Positions 25,976 through 32,821 of a stretch of 32,821 nucleotides of DNA are shown here, piece by piece. The notes under the pieces were generated by a model. It saw nothing but the letters and a program-made list of their open reading frames with translations, was not told where the DNA came from and searched no databases. Origin of the DNA: Pseudomonadota bacterium. Its GTDB lineage: Bacteria; Pseudomonadota; Gammaproteobacteria; Steroidobacterales; Woeseiaceae. The stretch spans positions 1 to 32,821 of the forward strand of contig JADFLJ010000008.1 of assembly GCA_022564475.1 (NCBI GenBank), read 5' to 3'. The translations under genes and the position numbers were made by a program. Every line of letters starts with the position of its first letter. Position 1 is the stretch's first letter.

Positions 25976-26833
25976 CTATTCCGAAATCAGGTACGGATTC
26001 GAAATGCCGATGTTTGCCAGTTCCTCGACAATCACGTCGTATTGAATGACATCGTGAATCGGTCCGATTCGCACTCGGTAGAGCGTCGGGCTGACGTCGG
26101 TATCGGCATGGATGATGACATTGCCGAAATGTGCAGCATTGAGCTCTGCGCTGCGGCGTTCCGCGTTCTCACGCCTGCCGAATGCGCCAACTTGCACGTA
26201 GATCTGCTCTGGCTTAGCCACGTCCGGCCTTGGCGGCGTGGATTTAACAGCCGCTGGCGCGGGTTGCGGGACCGGCGTCGTTGTTTGCCGGGTCGGGTGG
26301 TCACCGGGCGGGGCGTCGAAGCTTATCGCCGTAATTTCGACGAGGCTCGTGCCGTCTTTAACCATGTCGAGTTTCGATGCCGCGGCGTAGGACAAGTCGA
26401 TGATGCGATTGCTGACAAACGGGCCACGATCATTCACTCGAACAATAACGCTCTTGTTATTGCGCAAATTCCGAACGCGTACATAGGTTGGCAGCGGCAG
26501 TGTCTTGTGTGCCGCCGTCATCGCGTACATGTCGTAGGGTTCGCGGTTTGACGTCAGTCGACCGTGAAATTTCTCGCCATACCAGCTCGCGACACCGCGC
26601 TCGGAGTAGCCGGAACCCGAATCCATGACGACGTAGCGTTGGCCGAACACCTCATAAACCGGGCCGTTGCCATAGCGACTACGGGCCTCGGGCCTGGGGA
26701 CCGCATCCCCTGGCATATCGGGAATTGACGCGCTGCCACTTGGCGCGCTGTCTTTGATGTCTCTGCCGCCACAACTGGCAAGCATGACCAAAATGACGAG
26801 GCCGGCAAGCGCTCGACGCGCTTCAATTTGCAT
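25976..26833 (-). CDS. rlpA: Septal ring lytic transglycosylase RlpA
   Basis: A lipoprotein that cleaves naked glycan strands and acts at the division septum. The 285-residue product has a lipobox (VMLASC, Cys21). Its double-psi beta-barrel (~85-180, GVASWYGEKFHGRLTSN) keeps the Asp and His of YDMYAMTAAH that are catalytic in Pseudomonas RlpA. A Pro-rich linker (~185-215) leads to a C-terminal SPOR domain (~212-285, IYVQVGAFGRRENAER) that binds denuded septal glycans. Its start overlaps the end of mltB by 11 bp. Grouping with mltB and dacA is typical. Confidence 0.95.
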   Translation of the reverse strand: MQIEARRALAGLVILVMLASCGGRDIKDSAPSGSASIPDMPGDAVPRPEARSRYGNGPVYEVFGQRYVVMDSGSGYSERGVASWYGEKFHGRLTSNREPYDMYAMTAAHKTLPLPTYVRVRNLRNNKSVIVRVNDRGPFVSNRIIDLSYAAASKLDMVKDGTSLVEITAISFDAPPGDHPTRQTTTPVPQPAPAAVKSTPPRPDVAKPEQIYVQVGAFGRRENAERRSAELNAAHFGNVIIHADTDVSPTLYRVRIGPIHDVIQYDVIVEELANIGISNPYLISE

Positions 26834-27845
26834 GGTTGTTCAGTTCTATGGCAATTTCCTGGCCGAGCTGATGCACGGCTAACGCGTACATCACGTTGCG
26901 GTTGTAGCGGGTAATGACGAAAAAATTATGAAAGCCCACCCAGTGTTCAATACCGTCTTTACCGTCGTAGGTCAGCAGTTGGCTCTTGGCTTCGCCCGGC
27001 AAGTCGGTTGCGAACATGACGCCCATCCGGCTCAGCGTACTGACGGTGGCATCAGGTCTGAGTGTGTTCGCAGGCATCGGAGCATCGCCTGACCAGGCAT
27101 TTCCCAGCGATGCCAGTGATACGACCTCCTCGCCCGTCGTCCAGCCATGTGCGTTGAAATAGTTAGCGATGCTGCCTGCGACATCGGCCCAGTTGTTCCA
27201 GATATCTCGCTTACCGTCGCCCGTGGAGTCGATCGCGTAAGCGCGATAACTCGACGGCATGAATTGTGGTCTGCCCATGGCGCCGGCGTAGGAGCCTGTC
27301 GCGTCGGTCGCTTCCATGCCTTCTTCGCGCACGAGCAACAAATACTGTTTGAGTTCCTTGCTGAAAAAAGTCGCACGCGGTGGATACTGGAACGCGAGTG
27401 TCGACAGCGCGTCGAGAACCCGGTAGTTACCCGTAATTCGGCCGAAATAGGTCTCCACGCCGATAATACCGACGATGATTTCTTCCGGGACGCCTGACGA
27501 AGCGGCGATTTCCGTCAATATCTCGCGATTCTCGCGCCAAAAGGCAGCGCCGGCCCGTATGCGTTCGGGCGTGATGAAAATCCTGCGGTACGCCGCCCAG
27601 TTAAGCGTTTTCTCGGCCGGCTTGCTGATGGCATCGAGAATCGATTGCCTTATTTCCGCCGCCGCCAGAGTCTTTTCCAGCTCATCACGACTAAATTCAT
27701 GCTGCGTCACCATATCGTCGATAAACGACGCAACTTCCGCTTGCTCGACATTGATGTAAATGGCTTCTTCGTCTTCTGCGGCAAAGACGAAGGTACTCAT
27801 CATTAGAAGGAAGCAGACGGTGCCGGCAAGCTTGCTGAATTTCAT
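26823..27845 (-). CDS. mltB: Lytic murein transglycosylase B (MltB family)
   Basis: Cleaves the MurNAc-GlcNAc bond of peptidoglycan to form anhydro ends. The 340-residue product has the catalytic glutamate in IIGVETYFGRITG, plus AFQYPPRATFF, GSYAGAMGRPQFMPSSYRAYA and DSTGDGKRDIWNN. The leader (LAGTVCFLLMMSTFVFAAED) is a cleavable signal peptide. Its only cysteine sits mid-helix and not in a lipobox, so this appears to be a soluble form, unlike the E. coli lipoprotein. The 510-codon track ORF extends upstream into rodA out of frame; ATG 27845 shares a base with the rodA stop and is the better start. Confidence 0.95.
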   Translation of the reverse strand: MKFSKLAGTVCFLLMMSTFVFAAEDEEAIYINVEQAEVASFIDDMVTQHEFSRDELEKTLAAAEIRQSILDAISKPAEKTLNWAAYRRIFITPERIRAGAAFWRENREILTEIAASSGVPEEIIVGIIGVETYFGRITGNYRVLDALSTLAFQYPPRATFFSKELKQYLLLVREEGMEATDATGSYAGAMGRPQFMPSSYRAYAIDSTGDGKRDIWNNWADVAGSIANYFNAHGWTTGEEVVSLASLGNAWSGDAPMPANTLRPDATVSTLSRMGVMFATDLPGEAKSQLLTYDGKDGIEHWVGFHNFFVITRYNRNVMYALAVHQLGQEIAIELNNHAN

Positions 27846-28984
27846 TAGTGGGGCAGGAGCTTCCGATGCGAATGAATCGACATCAGAATACCGAATCCTG
27901 CCATGAGCGTCACCATCGATGTCCCGCCGAAACTCACGAGCGGCAACGGTATGCCAACGACCGGCACGATTCCCGTGACCATCGCTGTATTGACGAATAC
28001 ATAAACGAAAAACGTGAAGCTGATGGAGCCGGCCAGCAAACGCGAGTAGGTGTCGCGCGCCTGCGTCGCGATGTACAAGCCGCGGCCGATTACGAAAATG
28101 TAGAGGCAGAGCAAAGCCAGTACACCCAGCAGGCCGAATTCCTCGCCTAACACGGCAAAAATGAAGTCGGTGTCGCGTTCCGGCAAAAACTCGAGCTGCG
28201 CTTGCGAGCCATTGGTCCAGCCCTTGCCGAACAGACCGCCTGAGCCGATCGCAATCTTCGACTGAATAATATTGTAACCGGCCCCTAGCGGATCGCTGTC
28301 CGGGTTGAGTAAGGTCAGTACGCGCTGGCGCTGATAGTCTTTCATAAACGTCCACAACAGAAGCGCTCCGGGAACGGCCAGCACACCAAGCGCGATCATG
28401 AGTCGAATCGACAGGCCGGCGAGCACGATCACGATAAACCCGGCTGCAGCGATCAGCAGCGCCGTTCCTAGATCCGGTTGGCGCGCGATCAGTATGGTTG
28501 GAACGATGATGATCACGGCAACGATAAGCAACTGTCCGGGTCGCGGCGGTATCGAACGGTCATGCAGGAACCAGGCAGCCATCATTGGGACGGCGAGTTT
28601 CATTATTTCCGACGGCTGGAAACGAATTCCCAGATCAAGCCATCGTTGCGCACCCTGACCAACATCGCCCGTCGTTAAAACGAGGACCAGGAGAATAAGG
28701 CCGGCCGCATACCCCCACGGTGTCCACCGACGAAGAAAATCCGGCGGCATTTGCGCAATAATTATCATGCCGACCAGCGCGACACAGAGCCGTATGACCT
28801 GGTTGAGCGCAAGACGTATGCTCTCACCGGCAGCGCTGTACAGAACGGCGAGACCAAACGCGCATATTAACAACAGACCGGCGAGCAATGGCCCGTCGAT
28901 ATTGAATTGGCGCATGAGCCGCGCAGCGTCAGACAGTGGCGCGGCCTTGGGCGTTAACAATCGTTGTGTGTCACTGAACCGCAT
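27845..28984 (-). CDS. rodA: Rod shape-determining peptidoglycan polymerase RodA
   Basis: A SEDS-family glycosyltransferase that polymerises lipid II for cell elongation with its partner PBP2. The 379-residue polytopic protein has about ten membrane segments, the catalytic-aspartate region EFLPERDTDFIFAVLGEEFGLLG, and the signature GIVPVVGIPLPLVSFGGTSM near the C-terminus. Its start overlaps the end of mrdA by 14 bp, keeping the two partners tightly linked. Confidence 0.97.
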   Translation of the reverse strand: MRFSDTQRLLTPKAAPLSDAARLMRQFNIDGPLLAGLLLICAFGLAVLYSAAGESIRLALNQVIRLCVALVGMIIIAQMPPDFLRRWTPWGYAAGLILLVLVLTTGDVGQGAQRWLDLGIRFQPSEIMKLAVPMMAAWFLHDRSIPPRPGQLLIVAVIIIVPTILIARQPDLGTALLIAAAGFIVIVLAGLSIRLMIALGVLAVPGALLLWTFMKDYQRQRVLTLLNPDSDPLGAGYNIIQSKIAIGSGGLFGKGWTNGSQAQLEFLPERDTDFIFAVLGEEFGLLGVLALLCLYIFVIGRGLYIATQARDTYSRLLAGSISFTFFVYVFVNTAMVTGIVPVVGIPLPLVSFGGTSMVTLMAGFGILMSIHSHRKLLPH

Positions 28985-30869
28985 CGTTGTATCCGAGGTA
29001 TTGATCCATGATCGCGCGCGCTATCGGAGCGGCGACTCTACTACCGCTGCCGCCATTCTCAACGATAACGGCCACTGCGATCTGCGGATCGTCGAGCGGT
29101 GCGAAAGCAATGAACAAAGCATGGTCGCGCAGACGTTCGACAATCTTTTCCTCGTCGTATTCCTCTTCCTGTCCGATTGAAAAAACCTGCGCCGTGCCAC
29201 TTTTGCCAGCCATCCTGTACGGCGCACCGACACCCACGGCGCGCGCGGTTCCACGGACGCCCTGCATCACATCGTTCATCGCGCCGATAACATCGTCCCA
29301 GTAAAATTCATTCTGTATCTCGACATTACCGATGCGTTCGGGTTTTGTCAGCGTTCGCTCCCCCGTCAGCGGGTCTTCCCAGGCTGCTACGAGGTGTGGG
29401 CGGTAGCGAGCGCCACGTGTTGCCAATGTTGCTACTGCGCTCGCCAACTGCAACGGAGACGCCAGCATGTAGCCCTGACCAATCGCTGCGATGACGGTTT
29501 CACCGTGATACCAGCGTTGATCGGCCCGATTCGAAAAGGCCTTTCGTTTCCACTCTCGTGACGGATTGATGCCGATTCTCTCGCCTCTGACATCCACGCC
29601 ACTGGGTTGGCCAAGGCCGAACTGGTCGAGGTAGTAGTGCATGCTGTCAATGCCGAGTTTGACGCCCATATCGTAAAAATAGACATCGCAGGACTGTTCT
29701 ATGGCGTCGTGCAAGTCCATCTCGCCGTGCCCCTCCGGCTTCCAGTCGCGGTAGCGGTGTGTGCTGTTCGGCAACATGAAGTAGCCGATGCACAGGTTCT
29801 TGCGTGTCAGGTTTGTCGCACCGGTTTCAAGTGCTGCGAGTGCAAGCATGGGTTTGATTGTCGAGCCCGGCGGATAATTGCCGCGTATCGCTCGATTGAA
29901 CAAAGGCTTGTCAGGATTTCCCTGCAGTTCAGCAAATTGCGCGGTCGTCATGCCGACGGCAAACAGGTTCGGGTCGAACGAAGGGGCGCTGACCAGCGCC
30001 AATACTTCACCGCTCCAGGGCTCGATCGCAACAATTGCACCACGACGACCCTGCAGTGCTTTGGTGGCGATGATTTGCAGGTCAAGGTCGATACTGAGAT
30101 ACACATTCGATCCTGGCGCCGGTGATGCGTCGGCGGGCAGGGAATCCAGAATATAGCTGGTGTCAGAGGAGGGGATGACACGCCCGAGCGCGTTGGTTAC
30201 CACGTGTCGATAGCCCGAGTCACCGTGCAGCTGGGACTCGAAACTCTGCTCAATGCCGGTCTTGCCGGTGATGCTCGTTCCGGCGTAGCGAGTGGGATCC
30301 AGAGTTCGAAGATCGTCTTCCGATATCGCACCGACATAACCCAAAGCGTGCGCAACTGCGACGCCGTGTGGATAGTGTCGAACCAGGCGCGGCCGAAAAT
30401 CGACACCCGGGAATCGTGGACGCCGCGTCGCAAAGCTCGCAATCTCCTCATCGCTAAGTCGGAGTCGCAAGCTAACGGGTTTGAAGCGCAGACTGTTTGC
30501 GATCAGTTTTTTCAGTCGTGGAATATCTGCGGACTCAATAAGCTCCAATGCGGCCAGACGAGACAGGGTTCCATCGATGTCTTCCACTTGCTCGGGAATA
30601 AGTTCGAGTTGGTAGGCGGGCAGGTTTTCTGCGAGGACGCGACCCCTGCGATCGAATACCAGCCCGCGGATCGGCGGTACAGCCTCAATGCGAATCCGAT
30701 TGCCTTGCGATCGTTTTGCGAAGTGTTCGTAGTCGATCACTTGCAGTTGCACCAGCCGTGCAACAACAACGGCCAACAATAAAACCGCTACGATTGCGGA
30801 AAAAACCACACGCTTGAAAAACAGCTGCCGTTCGAAACGGTGATCCCTGATGGGCGACAGCAGGGACAT
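28971..30869 (-). CDS. mrdA: Penicillin-binding protein 2
   Basis: The class B transpeptidase that crosslinks peptidoglycan in the elongasome with RodA. The 632-residue product has an N-terminal membrane anchor (~20-42), a pedestal domain (~60-240, EAVPPIRGLVFDRRGRVLAENLPAY) and a transpeptidase domain. The motifs are STIK (Ser336/Lys339), SCD (393-395) in place of the generic SxN, as is usual in PBP2, and KSGTAQ (556-561). It starts 1 bp after... that is, just downstream of, the mreD stop (30871), giving a nearly gapless junction. Confidence 0.97.
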   Translation of the reverse strand: MSLLSPIRDHRFERQLFFKRVVFSAIVAVLLLAVVVARLVQLQVIDYEHFAKRSQGNRIRIEAVPPIRGLVFDRRGRVLAENLPAYQLELIPEQVEDIDGTLSRLAALELIESADIPRLKKLIANSLRFKPVSLRLRLSDEEIASFATRRPRFPGVDFRPRLVRHYPHGVAVAHALGYVGAISEDDLRTLDPTRYAGTSITGKTGIEQSFESQLHGDSGYRHVVTNALGRVIPSSDTSYILDSLPADASPAPGSNVYLSIDLDLQIIATKALQGRRGAIVAIEPWSGEVLALVSAPSFDPNLFAVGMTTAQFAELQGNPDKPLFNRAIRGNYPPGSTIKPMLALAALETGATNLTRKNLCIGYFMLPNSTHRYRDWKPEGHGEMDLHDAIEQSCDVYFYDMGVKLGIDSMHYYLDQFGLGQPSGVDVRGERIGINPSREWKRKAFSNRADQRWYHGETVIAAIGQGYMLASPLQLASAVATLATRGARYRPHLVAAWEDPLTGERTLTKPERIGNVEIQNEFYWDDVIGAMNDVMQGVRGTARAVGVGAPYRMAGKSGTAQVFSIGQEEEYDEEKIVERLRDHALFIAFAPLDDPQIAVAVIVENGGSGSRVAAPIARAIMDQYLGYNDAVQ

Positions 30870-30870
30870 C

Positions 30871-31362
30871 CTAGTTACCTAATTGAACGCGGTTTCTCAC
30901 GTTGGACATGAACGAATACAGCAACGGCCAGATGAGCGTGCCCGTGATGACAGGGCCCCAGTAGCTGACTGCAGGCGCCTCCACGCCGGCAACGCCGTTA
31001 ATCCAGAACAATAGAAACTGATACAGCGCGAGCAGCGCGAAGATAGTCGCCGTGAGTTGCGGCAAGGGAAACACTCGTATCAGCAGGTGAGACTTGACGG
31101 TAATGTAAGTGATGACTACCAGTGCCAGCGCATACTGCCCAAGCAGCGTAGCTTGTGCGACATCGACGAAAATGCCGGTGATGAAGGCGGCGCCAACGCC
31201 GTAGCTTCTCGGAACGGTCATGGCCCAGAAAAGGATGATGAGGGCCACCCAGTCGGGGCGAAAGGCCGACATCGAGTCGGGCAGCGGCATCATCGTCAAC
31301 ATCAACGCAACGACGATCGTCATGAAGACCGGCAGATTACGATTGGCGTGATATTTACTCAT
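30871..31362 (-). CDS. mreD: Rod shape-determining protein MreD
   Basis: A small inner-membrane member of the elongasome, 163 residues from ATG 31362, with about five hydrophobic segments (FMTIVVALMLTMMPLP, WVALIILFWAM, YALALVVITYITV, LTATIFALLALYQFLLFWI, WPLLYSFMSNV). The acidic FVDVAQATLLGQYAL block is family-typical. The track start at 31383 is possible, but 31362 gives the usual N-terminus (MSKYHANRNLPVF) and overlaps mreC by 8 bp. Confidence 0.93.
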   Translation of the reverse strand: MSKYHANRNLPVFMTIVVALMLTMMPLPDSMSAFRPDWVALIILFWAMTVPRSYGVGAAFITGIFVDVAQATLLGQYALALVVITYITVKSHLLIRVFPLPQLTATIFALLALYQFLLFWINGVAGVEAPAVSYWGPVITGTLIWPLLYSFMSNVRNRVQLGN

Positions 31363-32215
31363 CGTTCGTGGCTTGCTCGTCATGTTGCGCGGACCAGATC
31401 AGCATGACTTCTCGCATCTGATCGAGCGCGGCAGTCGGTGTTGCCGTGACTTCGGCAAATGCATCCTGAGGAATGCGTGTGACCGTATCCACTACGGCAA
31501 CCGGATAGCCAGACGGGAATGTGCCGCCCAGGCCCGATGTAACCAGTAAGTCGCCTGTTCGAATGTCGGCGTTGTTTGGCAAACCCGGCAGGTCGAGCCT
31601 GCCAAATTCACCCGTGCCGTAAGCAAGCGTTCTCAGTCCGTTGCGATTTACTTCGACCAGCAGAGCATGGCCCGGGTCGCTGATCAGGATGGCATCGGAT
31701 GTCAGCGGACCCGCTTCCATGACCACGCCGATGATGCCATCGGCATTGATGATCGCCTGACCTGCATAGACGCCTTGCGAACTACCGAGGTCAAGCACGA
31801 TGTTGTGCTTAAACGGATTGGCGTCGACGGCCATGATCGTAACGACACGGACTTCATCCTGGACGCGGCGACGTGCTTCGAGGAAATCCCGCAGCCGATT
31901 GTTCTCTGCTTCGAGTGACGTCAGTCGTTGCAGCCGAGCTGCCGTCAGCAAAATTTCCGCCCGGAGTCTTGAGTTCTCTGTCTGCAATTCTTTTTTCGAC
32001 TTGCTAAGGTCGCTGGCCCAGGCCCAGAAGTTGACAGGCGCAGCCACGATGATACGCATTGGATAAACAGCTGCGCTGATCGCATTGCGCACTGCGTCGA
32101 GATGATTATCGCGATGGTCGAGGAACATGAGCAGCAGGCTCAGCAGCAACAATGCGAACGCACGCGCTCCGAGTGCCGGAATTCTTGCGGGATTTTGTTT
32201 GTAGCTACTGATCAA
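31355..32215 (-). CDS. mreC: Rod shape-determining protein MreC
   Basis: A periplasmic scaffold anchored in the inner membrane that links MreB and MreD to PBP2. The 286-residue product has one membrane segment (~residues 16-33), a coiled coil (~70-115, KKELQTENSRLRAEILL...LEAENNRLRDFLEAR) that mediates dimerisation, and the beta-domain core (GVYAGQAIINADGIIGVV, LLVTSGLGGTFPSGYPVAVV). The start appears to be TTG, 7 bases after AAGGA. The gap from mreB is 33 bp. Confidence 0.95.
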   Translation of the reverse strand: MISSYKQNPARIPALGARAFALLLLSLLLMFLDHRDNHLDAVRNAISAAVYPMRIIVAAPVNFWAWASDLSKSKKELQTENSRLRAEILLTAARLQRLTSLEAENNRLRDFLEARRRVQDEVRVVTIMAVDANPFKHNIVLDLGSSQGVYAGQAIINADGIIGVVMEAGPLTSDAILISDPGHALLVEVNRNGLRTLAYGTGEFGRLDLPGLPNNADIRTGDLLVTSGLGGTFPSGYPVAVVDTVTRIPQDAFAEVTATPTAALDQMREVMLIWSAQHDEQATNDE

Positions 32216-32248
32216 CAGGCTGTCCTTAACCCGGTCGCCGCTGGTCGT

Positions 32249-32821
32249 CTACTCCAAACCGAAAACTGCCGGACCGTGTTCGTCGATAAGCTCAATTACC
32301 CGGCCGCCACCACGTGCGACACAGGTCAACGGATCGTCCGCGATGACAACCGGCAGGCCCGTCTCTTCCATGAGCAGCTTGTCGATTTCGCGCAGCAAGG
32401 CGCCACCGCCCGTCAGCACAATGCCACTCTCTGCGACGTCTGCGCCCAGTTCAGGTGGTGTCTGTTCCAGCGCTTCCTTGACGACGCTGACGATGCCCTG
32501 CAAAGGTTCCTGCAGCGCCTCGAGAATTTCGTTGCTGTTTAGAGTGAAGCTTCGCGGCACGCCCTCGGAGAGATTACGACCCTTAACGGATATCTCGAGA
32601 ACCTGCTGTCCCGGGAATGCCGAGCCGATTTCGTGTTTGATGCGTTCTGCAGTTGCCTCACCGATCAGGATGCCGTAGTTACGACGCACGTAGTTCGTAA
32701 TGGCCTCGTCGAAGCGATCACCACCGATACGAACTGACGCCGCATCGACGATACCGTTCCGCGACATCACCGCGCCCTCGGACGTGCCGCCGCCGATATC
32801 GAGTACCCTCGACCCGCCAGC
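32249..32821 (-). CDS. mreB: Rod shape-determining protein MreB (C-terminal part)
   Basis: The bacterial actin that positions cell-wall synthesis along the cylinder. Only the last 190 residues are inside the window; the 5' part runs off the right edge in frame. Visible blocks are [15 protein letters not shown] (phosphate-binding loop 2), [13 protein letters not shown], the [28 protein letters not shown] region and [18 protein letters not shown] (adenosine motif). The internal ATG in the track (32770) is not the start. It is the first visible gene of the minus-strand run to lipB. Confidence 0.97.
   Translation of the reverse strand, partial: AGGSRVLDIGGGTSEGAVMSRNGIVDAASVRIGGDRFDEAITNYVRRNYGILIGEATAERIKHEIGSAFPGQQVLEISVKGRNLSEGVPRSFTLNSNEILEALQEPLQGIVSVVKEALEQTPPELGADVAESGIVLTGGGALLREIDKLLMEETGLPVVIADDPLTCVARGGGRVIELIDEHGPAVFGLE

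Noticed and set aside
27846-28355. N-terminal 170-residue extension of the mltB ORF
   Set aside because: It is the rodA region read in another frame; the signal peptide at ATG 27845 and the one-base overlap with the rodA stop define the real start.
30204-30782. 192-codon plus-strand ORF opposite mrdA
   Set aside because: It is fully inside the PBP2 gene with no family match; a shadow ORF.
1-32821. CRISPR array, prophage, insertion sequence, toxin-antitoxin or defence island
   Set aside because: No spaced repeats, transposase, integrase, or defence-type genes were seen; nearly all of the sequence is housekeeping genes with consistent composition.

Overview
The window reads as a compact chromosomal segment of a Gammaproteobacterium. 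The evidence is the lptD-surA-pdxA-rsmA-apaG-apaH order, the mreBCD-mrdA-rodA-mltB-rlpA-dacA-ybeD-lipB order, the lgt-thyA-folA trio, an AmgK/MurU cell-wall recycling pair and a DUF4124 protein. The split glycine decarboxylase (gcvPA/gcvPB) and the bacterial kynurenine route would suit a Chromatiales-, Xanthomonadales- or Woeseiales-like lineage; that placement is inference. No tRNA, rRNA, CRISPR array, insertion sequence, integrase or prophage is visible, and no gene-free stretch exceeds 300 bases (the largest is about 205 bp, between lptD and amgK).

Left part (1-8004, + strand): the end of a glycine cleavage operon, gcvH (5' partial), gcvPA, a thiol-peroxidase-like gene and gcvPB, all with overlapping or nearly touching ends. 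An apparent envelope group follows: a 932-residue double HtrA/PDZ protein with the layout of eukaryotic Nma111/Deg7 proteases, an M23 peptidase with a DUF4124 domain, and a small cysteine-rich lipoprotein.

Middle (8007-12236): yyaL (DUF255) on the minus strand diverges from lgt-thyA-folA on the plus strand. On the minus strand, running from 22000 down to 12208, a nine-gene run holds lptD, surA, pdxA, rsmA, apaG and apaH, followed directly by haaO, kynU and kmo. These last three convert kynurenine to the precursor of quinolinate and so feed de novo NAD synthesis. PdxA makes PLP, the cofactor of KynU and GcvP.

Right part: amgK-murU (+, 22206-23788) make UDP-MurNAc from salvaged sugar. They converge on a ten-gene minus-strand run from mreB (partial at the right edge) to lipB, which builds the rod-shape elongation machinery (MreBCD, PBP2, RodA), remodels peptidoglycan (MltB, RlpA, DacA) and starts protein lipoylation (LipB). 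LipB is thematically linked to GcvH, which needs lipoate.

The most interesting items are the bacterial Nma111-type protease with a dead second protease domain, the thiol peroxidase lacking its resolving cysteine inside the gcv operon, and the kynurenine genes fused to the lptD-apaH operon. No wholly new multi-gene system is apparent.
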